Assembly: GCF_032118995.1 (NCBI RefSeq)
Contig: NC_092653.1
Span: 25,873,202 to 25,937,201 of the forward strand
Source of the DNA: Asterias amurensis
Taxonomy: Eukaryota > Echinodermata > Asteroidea > Forcipulatida > Asteriidae
Direction: 5' to 3'
Length of the DNA stretch: 64,000 nucleotides
Made by a program: the position numbers and the translations under genes. How positions within the stretch are numbered: position 1 is the stretch's first letter; every line of letters starts with the position of its first letter. The notes under the pieces are model-generated. The model did no database searches. It saw only the letters and a list, made by a program, of their open reading frames with translations, and was not told where the DNA came from. This document shows, piece by piece, positions 34,601 through 46,600 of this stretch.

Positions 34601-37600
34601 GAAACATTGCTGTACGTTTTGTAGTGCTTTATCTATCTGGCAGGCAGTGTTTGCTTGTCGAGTACATCCCTGGTGGTATAATAGACCTGATTATTTTCTC
34701 AAAGAACAAGCCGAAACACTTAGCGTGCTTTTCAAGAAACGTGACCCCCCTGTCTCCATAACTAGAACCCGGTGGTTACGAAGCGCCTCCGGGCATGGAA
34801 CGATTATCTTCAGCTCGGTAATGAATTACAGACCGCTATGAGGACATTACAAGCTAGTCTTGAGACTACAAGGAAACATCTTGATATAGTATAGAAGACG
34901 GATGGGGGATGTGTCTCGTATGATCAAAGGAATGGTATCAAGGGAGATCGTAGTATATGAAGATTAGTATTAACCATCTTACAATGGATGTAAACTCTCA
35001 CTCGATGTTGCAGTCTAGATCAAACAATTATCAAATTATATCTGCAATATGTTATACCGTCTGTAGAAAACTCTGTGCCGAGGGCTCATCCTTTATCTTG
35101 GTATTTTTTTTAAATTTGTCTTTTACCCACTTTTTCAAGATGTATTTGTTATGATGGGAAGGTTTGCGGTAACACCATGTAATGCGTGTAATGACTATCT
35201 CTAATCGACTAGGGGTGGTTCTGAAAAAAAAACGTTGGTTTCAACTCCACGTTTCGATCAGTATGATCTGATCGTCTTCGGTATCTGTTAGTTATACATG
35301 TATGCTTTAAGTGTTGTTATCTTTATGTGTTACATATCGATAGGCTTATCATGAACCGAGTTAATTACATACTGATCCTGACGGAAGAAATGAATTGAAT
35401 TGAATCGACATAGGTCTAGCATAAATACTAATTTGAGTAATCAGTCATAACGCAATATCCGCAATATGGGGTACGATGGATATAAATTGTGCCAAAACAT
35501 GTTTGAGTAAACACCTGTTTACTTAAAGGTCAATAACGAGTGATACACAAACTTATACGTGTCAAGGTCCTGTATGCATATGCTAGCTAAGGCTTCCAGT
35601 TCATAATAACAATATCAGCTAGTCAGTCAGTGATCATGAATAACTCTTTATTTACATACGTTATTGTGGCTGAATGTCAAAAGATTTCTCATTTATTATT
35701 AATCTCCATCAGATATCAATTTCAAAAACCGCTTCTTGATGTCAGACAATTTTTTATTATTTCTTTGTTCTTTTTTTTTGCCGATCGATTCAGACAAACC
35801 GTTTTTTTCTGGCTAAAACCCCTCATGCAGCATCCTTATAGAAGTAACAACCCAAGTTTCCAACAACTGGAATTTAGCTGTCATCAAGTACTGGTGACGT
35901 CATAAAGGAAGATGATATTTCTAAACATCTACCCTTCATCTAATGAGGACCTTGGAGTTAAGAAGAGTCTGTGAGTGCATGCCCCCGTCACGGACCCTTC
36001 AACAATTAATTAAGTGCCAGAAGATTTTTACGGCCCCTTGAAATGTCTCAATAAACACAAGTTCCATCCGAAAGTCAAGTCCGCAGGATTGGTTATTTAT
36101 TTCTTGTCATGTGCATTTGTTGAATTAAAGCAAATAATTCAGTTGGAGCGCCAAACCCAGATGAATTTTCTCTAACAATGAAGACACGTTCAATGACATT
36201 TGGTATGAGTTTGTGTCATTGTGGACAAATTATAAGAGATAAACCTTGCAAGTTGACAAGTTATGTCAATCATTTTAATGTATCCCACCTAAGATATTGT
36301 AGGCTTGTATGTCTTTGTTTTACACAGTTGTAAAAAAAAAAAAAAAAAAAAAAATCGAATGAAGGTGTTTTAATTGTTCAATCAGTTTTGACTCATTTGT
36401 TTTAACAAGGTTGTAGTGAAATTATTAATTGAATAATGCCCATTCATTGTCTGAAGCGATTGTCATAACATTATATTTTAATGAAACCATGGAGGTAGGG
36501 TGATCAGATCAAACAGAGGATTTTTGACGAATGAGTCATTTTTGAGAGTTATCTTTGCGTTGGTCAAACCCGCCCTGGAATTGTGTCTTGAATCACACAC
36601 AATTCGGGACATCTCCCAGTCCAGCCATGATTCAATGTGAGAATAAACAGTATCTCATGAAAACAGGAGACTGCTAATACTATAAAACACTCTCAAGTCA
36701 GGGTTTGTGTCTAGCCAGCTGTAGCATTACGCAACTTCACCATTAACGACCCCTGCCCCCACCCCTTCTTGGCTCAGTCTCTGCTACATCAGATAACCCC
36801 CATAAATCATCAGATAATCCCTTCCTATAAACCAAATTGTCCACTGATCCCATAACATGTTCTCTCTTATCCCGATAATCCCTCTTGATCCAACATGCAG
36901 TAAATAATTTGTAACACTCTCAGCGCTAACTATTTACGACACTTGTGATTTTAGTCAACATCTGTAGCAAGAAAGGAAATTGTTTGAACTGAGTGTTTTT
37001 TAAGATTCTTGTAAGAACTCAAACTTCCTGAAGAACGAGGTTGTGCCGAACCAAATTATTGACAAAAGATTTAACAAACCTGAATTTGTTCCTATTAAAA
37101 TTATGTCTTTGGTTAGAGATTTCAATCTAGAAATAGTTCTCTTACATAATCGTGCAAATTAAAAACAGTTTCAAGTGTTTGTTGCTGTTGTTGTTGTTGT
37201 TGTTGTTATTGTTGTTGTTGTTGTTATTGTTGTTGTTGTTGTTGTTGTATGTGACATTGGCGTGTATTGGTTTTCTGGTATTCTAAATATCCATATTTGA
37301 CAGTTTTCTTCATCCAGTCGGCCCAATCAACCTTCATTCACAACATCCATTCACCAATCACTTTCAAAATTTCTTCATTATAACATTTTCGTTCAGAATG
37401 TTCAAAGATAAATCAGTAAACAGATATCCAACGTAAATCCATCACAATCGTCTTTTTTTACAAGGAAACAGTTTTGTTTTTCAGTAGTCAGTATTGGACA
37501 GGAATATTTATTGGTTACGGGAGCTGGGAGCTGGGAGCTACGCGGAGCCCTCACTCTGCTGGCACCGCGTTACTAAGATGGATTACCCGCTAAGATTCCT

Positions 37601-40600
37601 CGTTACTTCAGTAGGATTGCATGAGGTGTTAGATGAGACAGAACGTGGGTGTGAGGAGAAAATGTAATCCACTTCTCTTCTTTCTCAATAATGATGAGAG
37701 TTTATCATCCTAGATACCTCAGCACTGATCAACCACCCCCCCTTCAATCTCAGAAATTATGCAAGGATGCTTACTTTTTGATGGTTTTGGACAGTTTAAG
37801 TCAACCAGATTTCAATTTATAGGAGTGCATGTTATAAAACATGACATAGAAGAACATGAATTACAAAACTTTGTAACAAAACAATCAAATGCCCGACTGA
37901 GTGCTATGAGGATGTGTGAATTTTGTAGGATATACACAGTAATTAAAGCAGACAATTCTTTCTTCCTCAAGTGGAGTTACATTATAAGACTCGTCTCTGT
38001 TTGTTTAAAAATGTTTTCAAGTTACTTCTTGATTTCTAGGTTTGCAAATGACAAAGTAGTAGGCCTAATTGTCTTTCCCAAAACAAAAATGGGAAATTAA
38101 ATTGTAATTAACTGTAAACTATAGGGCCTAAGTTAGTTGAAAATCTCGGTTACTTTTTGATATGATACGACTTTTTTCATCAGATTAGCTGTTTCTCACA
38201 CGTCTTAAAACACCGCTTGTTGAGTATAAGTTCTTTCAATGGACTTATCCAAGTTGAAAACAAATACACACAATCAAACGCAGCAACCCTTGTTTGTGTC
38301 TATGGTCCTTTCTCTATAGTGTAAGTAATGAGTAAAAGCCCATAAAACCCACCTGTCGGTACCATGAATAACCCCATTTACGTTTCTGCTAAGAACATGA
38401 ACAGTAAGATGTAAACCTTAGAATGAAGTCAGGTGCAGCATTTCAACTCTAGATGACAATTAATATCCACAAATCATTAGGGTTCAAGTTGATTAGTACA
38501 TTCCAATCCCTAGTCCCTATACACATACTATGCCAGAACACCGAAGAACCTCGGCAGCAGAGCAAGCACAGCACTGCAATCACCGGGAAGAATTTACTAA
38601 TTTCTCGGCATAGCTGTTGATCAAGTACGCCATAAATATTCCAGCCGACCCATGGGATAACTGTATGTAATGTATTTTGATATTACCAATCGAGAAAATG
38701 GGACGATTTTTCTGATGGAAAACATTCTGTATGTGGGTTTTTTTCTTCGTTCTTTTCACCAAGGCCTTGTTTTCAAGGCGTTTACTCCACTTAACATTGA
38801 AACAGTTATGGCTTTATGTGTGTCGCTATACCTTTTTATATTTTTTTTTAGTGTGATATTAAAAAACAAGTTTAAAACAAGTACGTCTCTTGTGGAAACC
38901 AGCCTTCCTTGCCGATAAATGTTTGCTCATATTATTTTCATGATGTCATTGGCTAAACAAGGAAAGTAAAGAATAAAAATAACTGGCTGTTCTGCATGAG
39001 ATACAGACCGATGCATGACGAACATTGACGGCCCATTGACTTCCAAACCCGATCTAAACCATGACTAAGCATTCGTCTGAACATTGTTTTATGCGATTAC
39101 ATTATTTTTCTTTTTTTTTCAAAAACTGTGTTAATTATTAGTGTTTGCTTTAAATGTTTAACAAACAAACACGCCGACGCCATGTGAGTAGGTTTAACCA
39201 CCAATATTCTACTTCTTTCCTCGTATTAATTAATAATCCTCTACCATTCCAAATCACATTTCCACTATTTGTCAATCTCTTATTACAAACCTCCTCAACC
39301 CAAGACTAACTTATTTTAAAATAAAGAAAATTTCCAGCTTGAGTTTCAAACTTTGCCCATGGATTAAGAACTACCTCAATGCTCTTCCTAAAGTTTAAAT
39401 TATAGTTTGAAGACAACTTTAGGTCTATGAAATGTTAGAACACTCCACAATGATTTAAAACAAGTTCATTAGTAATGAATTATAATAACAAACAAGGTCA
39501 AAGGTTACTGTCAGTTTACATGAATATAGCGGTGAGTATGTGCTTCTCATCAGCCCCCCCCCCCTCCCCTCACCTAACCGACCCAGTCACATCAGTATTG
39601 CCCGCGGCCCATGACACAATTCAACACAACTGTTGCACAGCCTAGCCCAGATGTACCCTGTTATAAGCCAGTGGGTTTACATTGTGAATTATCGTTTAAT
39701 CAAGCAACCTACTTTATATAACAGCGTGTTACGAGGACTTAGTGTGCAGGAAAATATGGAAAAGCCTCTAGGTACACGTCATAGTCTTCAGGAAATTTGG
39801 AAATCCCTTACAAGATTGTTGGAGAGAAGAACAGGGAGGGGGTATATAGTTAACTAACAGACGGAATGTATAGACACTGAAATATCTTAAAGAACCTGGA
39901 CACTATTGGTAATTGTCAAAGACCAGTCTTCACAGTTGGTGTATTTCAACATATGCATAAAATTACAAACCTGTGAAAATTTGAGCTCAATCGGTCATTG
40001 AAGTTGCGAGATAATAATGAAAGAAAAAACACCCTTGTCACATGAAGTTGTGTGCGTTTAGATGGTTGATTTTGAGACCTTAAGTTCTAAATCTAAGGTC
40101 TTGAAATCAAATTCGTTGAAAATTACTTCTTTCTCGAAAACTATGGCACTTCAGAGGGAGCCGTTTCTCACAATGTTTTATACTAGCAACCTCTTCCCAT
40201 TACTCGTCACCAAGAAAGGTTTTATGCCAATAATTATTTTGAGTAATTACCAATAGTGTCCACTGCCTTTAAAGTGATTGTTATATCCTGAAACGTAGCA
40301 GGGAATGGTTGATGTAATGTTGAGGGCAGGATATTCAGTGTGATGGGTAGTGTTCAAAATACATGATTGACGTGACTGTATGGAATTCATGTACAACGTT
40401 AGTGATGTACGGAGATTAACTGTCTGTGTGTGCCACGCCATAGACCTTTATCATGATGGTGCAGCCATCTTACATTTCTCCCATTGATATCAATGTAACC
40501 AAACCGAGGCTGGAAGAACAAAATAGTCTGGTTCCTATTCATCATTGTTATTTGATAGAAGAAACATGACCAAAATGAAGACAGCATGATACACCTCTAT

Positions 40601-43600
40601 AGAGAGACGAAATGCATTTCTCTCTTGTGTCCAAAACACCATCTTAAAAATATATTTCTTCTTGTGTTGAACATCTTGTGATTATTTGCTTAGATGAGTG
40701 TTATCAATGCCATCATTACCAAGGATGCCTTTCATTGTTCAGAATGCCATCAAAACACTGGACCCAATTTCATAGTTCAACATTTTCTGCTAACCAGCAA
40801 TAAAGCAGGATACCAGTCATTGGTTACACATGTTACATGGTATTTTGGCTGGTAACCTTGTACTTCTCTATGATATTGGGCCGTTATGGTGAGGTGACCT
40901 AAAGTATACGTCAACAAACACATTCAAACCATAGAGCAAGGAATGTTACGTCATCGCTCATTATCGTCGTTTAATAGTCTCAGATCCTTTCTTTTTTCGT
41001 GTCCGATTAAATTATATGAATATCGTTGTTTTCCAATCTTAATCAAGTTATATGAAAATTACCTTGCCTTTTATCCTAATCAACCAAACAAAGCCCAGGC
41101 TGGTTCATTTAGAAACAGTGCTAAAACCATTGGACACTTTCGGTAAGCAGTATTGTCCAAGTCCCACACTTCGTGTATCACAACTTATATATAAAATAAC
41201 AAACCTGTGAAAATTTAGGCTCAATCGGTCATCGGAGTCGGGAGAAAATGACGGAAAAACCCACCCTTGGTTTCCGAACGTTTCATGACATGTGTTTAAA
41301 ATAAATCCGCAGTTCTCGCTATCGAGAATTGATATTGTTTTAATGTTTTTTCAAAAAGTAAAGCATTTCATGGAATAATATTTCAAGAGAAGTCTTTCAC
41401 CATTACCTTCTGTAAACCCTGTAATTTTTTTGTAAATCTGTGAACTGTTATTTTTTTTTCTGTACCGAAATTGCCAATGACTTTAAGCATCATGTTATAT
41501 GAAATTATATTTGTGCGATATGATGTGGAAGAGATTTGAAAGTGACTAACCTGCCTGCCTTGGTGACAATCATCTCAGTTCCAAGTGAATGAAATTCATC
41601 CCATAATGCTTTCATTTCCAGTCGTACCTCTACAGTCACGACTTTAGCACTCATTGGTTTCTCATCTAACCTCCTCCTTTTAGCAAGCTGTCCATCTTCA
41701 ACATCTTCACCAACATCTCCATCACTGCTCCTGATTCTGTCTCTGTCTCCATTCATAGAAGATGTATCTGAAGAGGACCCTGAGATCTTTGTCATTGGAT
41801 CAATGTTATCTTTACATTGATCACTTATGATCTGAGGACTGGAGGACCGTGTGTTGTTGCACCCCTCGTCGTAATCTGACGTGCTTTTAGCTGAAACTAT
41901 AGGTCAAACACAAAAACACACTCTTTAGTTTGATTAAATATACATTTACAGTAAGTGATTGTCACAAATAGAAAACTTCCAATACATTGAAATTTGCTTT
42001 AGGGTGGCCTCAGCAGTGTAAATAATAAATGATTGAACATGAAATATTACAAAAGCATACTGTTTTAGTTTGATATAAAATACAATAAGTGATTATCACA
42101 AATAGAAAACTTCCGATACATTGAAGAGTGGTCTCAGCAGTGAATATAACTGTAAAATGATTGTACATAAAATATTACATTGATTATTAACGTGATTTAA
42201 ACTGATGGAGAAAAAACCCGTAACAAAATACAATTCTTTATGCATTTTTACAATGTTTACGTCGTGTAAGATCTTTTTAGAAGCACTTTGTTTTGTTCTT
42301 CTTTATGACACTGAATTGTTATTACGAAGCAATGCATGAATTTGTGAATATCAATCTTACGTTAAACCTTCTCAATCAGTAAGCTCTGCACTCAACACAG
42401 CGTTACTGATCTCTGTATATTTTTGTTTCGTTCTACTGATCGAGCAGTTGAAGGTGGAGCTATTATTACATAGATACAAACCCGGGATGACAGACATTGA
42501 CAGGGACGTGATTTATGTCCCCAACTCGCAATTATCCAACAAATTAGAAGTTCACATAAATATAGATGGTACTAGACTCGAGGTGCCATGATGCGACAAA
42601 TAGATAGTAAGATGATCAGAAGAGGAAGATGAGAGAAGGGGAATTGTGGGATGTCTCGGGAACTAAGATATGGCACTAGACTAGAGATGCTATGATGCGA
42701 GAGAAAGATAGTGAGATGCCCAGAAAAGAGGAAGATGAGAGAAGGGGATTGTGGGATGTCTCGGGAACTAAGATATGGCACTATACTAGAGATGCCATGA
42801 TGCGAGAGGAAGATAGTGAGATGATCAGAAGAGGAAGATGAGAGCATGGGAATCGTGGGATGTCTCAAAAACTGAGATGAGACCGAGAGGGGAAGACTGT
42901 GCAGTATCCAAAAAGGATGAGAAGGGGTGTTTCTTAGACTTGAAGCATGAGAAAGGGAGATTGGAAGATGCTTCTTAGTTCGACTTGGATACTAGAGGAA
43001 CATGGTTTGATCTATTTGTAATCACTTTCAATGAAATATTTCAATCTAATTGAATTCAATTTCAATTAGCATACCTAAGATGTAACGGAAAACGGAATTA
43101 TTCATTATTAATAGTGAAAATTTAACTTAGAACAATATCTCATTAGAGTCCACATCTGATTGAAAGTTAATTAAAATTACATCAACACTTAGTATTTTTA
43201 TTATTATTTATATTAGTATTTATCTTAAACCTCTATTTCGTTGTGGGCTTTGAGTATCACCCAATCACAGTTTGGATAATTACCTTTTCGATAGCCTATG
43301 GAGGAATGGTGGATAAACCATGGAGGGAGGTTCTCCATGTATAAACCACAGGACCAAAGTTCTTCTCTTTGAAGCCTGCTGACCTCAACCTTTGACCCCA
43401 TAAGGCCTTAAGAGCCACCCCCTAAACCAAGGAATGCGCCTTTACAGAGATTGCTTATTTTATTGAAGATCCATGCTTAGTTCGATCTGTCTTTACTCTA
43501 TGGTTCGATGGCATGGTTACATGAGTGTGATACAAACCCGTCTGTTTCGTTTTTAAAGGGCAAGGGCACCCTTGCATTTGATCCTTGGTAAAGGGCACCC

Positions 43601-46600
43601 TATGAGTAAATAGTAAACTTCTACGGGAATATTCCAAGGGCAACAAGGCACTGACCAGGGGCATGGAAGCATCGCCTTCGTTGCCTCCGTTAAGTATGAG
43701 ACCTGTGTTGGATTTCTGATCTCGAGTTGGGACGAGTTTCCTAGGAATAACCTTAAGTTGGTAACTGGCAATAGTACAATAGTTTCAATATTAGAGCAAG
43801 CTGTTCATTTGAATGCCGTCACTTTTTGCCAGTAATATATAAACATCATAGTTGATGTGGCCATCATTTGGAATGCTATCCCGTGGTGATGAGTTGATTG
43901 TTTTGCCTATCAGGTGAACTTCACAATAATAGATGGGTAATTAATCAGGTCCTCATTGCCTGCCTACTTTCAGGATGTTCTTGAGCATCTATAAATATCA
44001 ACATATCAACACACGACACATTGTATGATGACAATCAATGGTCACGCATAATTAGCGTTACTAATGAATAACGTATACAGAACATTTTAATCCATGGTAC
44101 TGGGCACCCTTCCTATACGTCATTCTTTTAAAGGGATATATTAATCTTGATGTTGTAGGTTGGTTGCGTATGTGCTATTCACATGACAGCAATTTAACTG
44201 GGGTCCCTTGCTTAATTTTAACATGGTTGTAAAATGTAGCAATGTTTGAAAAGATTTTGCAAGAGAACTTGGACAGAAGAAATAGATTTTTGTCTTTTCA
44301 CACGAGGTATACATTTTGTAAATATTTTACAAACATGCTACAATTTAGCAAGGGACACTTGCTAAACTGCTCTCATGTGAAAGGGGCTTTACAAACTGAT
44401 ATGCAGGCGGACCTCCATGTTTGAACTGCGGATACAAACCTTAAGAAAGTATTATTTGGTCAACTAGGCCTATATACACAATAAGTGCTAATGACACTGG
44501 ACATGATTTTTGGTTTGAGGATACCACATTGGCTTAGTTTTCAATACTAAAATGTAAAGTGGCTCTAACATTTTATCCTCGATCGATCCTAATTGTTCTG
44601 GTTCCATTGCCGAGTTTTATTTGAAACTGTATGTCATCATTTCTAAGATATACGGCCTGTCACGTGTGAATCAGGAACGCTCCAGATAAAACAAACTAAA
44701 AATGTAACACTGTGACATTGTCTTGACTAATTTCCTCCTTTGTATTTTACATGGTTATTCAGTTTGGGCTTGCTCTGTGTGCAATACAGATACAAGTGTT
44801 CTCATATACCCGCAGTGGGGTCCTTAGCGTGAGAACGAGGTGATAAGGATCCTCCCCGGATGGTGATACTCAACATTGTAAGGAGAAATCATTGTGGACA
44901 GGTCTGTGTGTAGTCTGGACGAGAGAAAGATTTCACCTAAAAGGTCTATCCCAACCAAAGTACTTGGCCAAAACAACACCACATAATAATTAGTAGGAGT
45001 GGGATGGATAACGTAATGAAGGCTGATTTCAATATATATTTGTTGTCTACTTCAATTCAATTCCTTAAAAATGTTGATTCGATTAAAACTTTAATAAAAA
45101 ATGCATTCGATTGTAACGTATCTAAATGACGACATTCATTATGAAAGTGACGTCACTTATCATGCAAATGCCGTCACTTATGAACATTTGTATACTATTA
45201 TCATTTCCTGTAATTGGCGGCTCATCAATAACTAAATAAAATAAATTCATAAAGAGGAGACACAGAGGTAAATCTGTGAAACAAAAAGTGAGGCTTACTG
45301 GTCATCCACTGCTCTTCGGATTGTACTGTTTTGATTTTTTTTAAATTAATATAAGTCACGCATAAATGATAGTTAAATGTTTCTCCTTTGATGCTCCCCG
45401 AATATGAAACAACCTCCCAGTACGCATCAGAAAATGTAACTCTTTGACATTGTTCAAAAAATCTCTTGAAACTTATTTGTATCAGATATGTTGTAGTTAT
45501 ATAGTTCCATTGGTTTGGCTCTTTACGGGGCTTTTCTCGATGGAAATGTGCTTCACAAAGCTCTGTTGTATGCAAAGGTTGAAACCAACTTTTTTAATTT
45601 GAAAAAGAAAACATCCAGTACTGTTCTCTATTTCAAATATTATTCTCTTTTTGTATGTAAACATAGGTGCTAACCTAAAGTAGCTGGTTTCGAAGTTTTG
45701 GTCAGTGTCCCAAGCACAATTTGGTTATTTCTGTCTGCATTTGGGACAAACGGCTCTCGGTTAAAAATAGTAATTGACTCATATTTGAGGGAAGGGGCGG
45801 GTATACAAGAAAATAGAGGAGCCTGGTTATAGGTTATATGCACTTATTGCATGCGTATTGGTCAGTGGTATAACAGTTAATTTTTCCAAAGACTGAACAA
45901 GTGAGTGGAGAGTTTTAAGTTGGGCTTTCAAAAGTTACAAACTCTATACAAAGTCTTTGTTTTTTCTCGAAGTGCTTCAATAGTCACCGTTCTTCTAGAT
46001 TGAAAAACATATTCCTCATCATTTACAAATTGCAGATATGATTATTATCGCTAAAATTAAACCACAAAATTATAAAAACTTTAATTAGTAATAACATATT
46101 TATTACGCGTAACACTGTTTACTCGGATGTTTTAAGATGCTCTTGACTCTTGTCTTATTTGTCTTTAAAGACACTGGACACTATTGTAATTGCCATACAT
46201 CAGTCTTCTCACTTGGTGTATCTCAACATGTGCATAAAACAACACACCTGAGAAAATTTGAGCTCAATTGGTCGTCGATGTTTCGAGATAATAATGAAAG
46301 AAAAACCACCCTTGTCGCACGAAGTTGTGTGCTTTCGGATGCTTGATTTCGAGACATAAAAATCTTATCATGAGGTCTAGAAATCAAATTCGTGGATAAT
46401 TATTTCTTTCTTGAAAACTACGTTACTTCAGAGGGAGCCATTTCTCACAACGTTTTATACTATCATTCAACATCTCTCCATTACTCGTTACCAAGTAATA
46501 TTATGAGTACCTAGTGTCCACTGCCTTTAAAGGCAGGTAATATTATGAGTACCTAGTGTCCACTGCCTTTAAAGGCAGTGGACACTATTGGTAATTACTC

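Larger units (their letters stand above)
31100..41550 (-). other. Tbx1 intron 2 (10.4 kb)
   Basis: No supported exon is seen. It contains the island at 32520, hairpin repeats near 33905, an element end at 35153, the GTT tract, MITE copies at 39897 and 41119 and an isolated 113-codon ORF at 37759-38100 without family signal. Introns of this size in developmental T-box genes often hold enhancers, but none can be identified from one sequence. Confidence 0.7.

Noticed and set aside
37759..38100. 113-codon ORF in Tbx1 intron 2
   Set aside because: It has no recognisable domain or splice context, and AT-rich DNA of this amount gives ORFs of this size by chance.
45225..45575. 116-codon ORF on the minus strand
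   Set aside because: It is the antisense shadow of the plus-strand LINE fragment and shows no family of its own.
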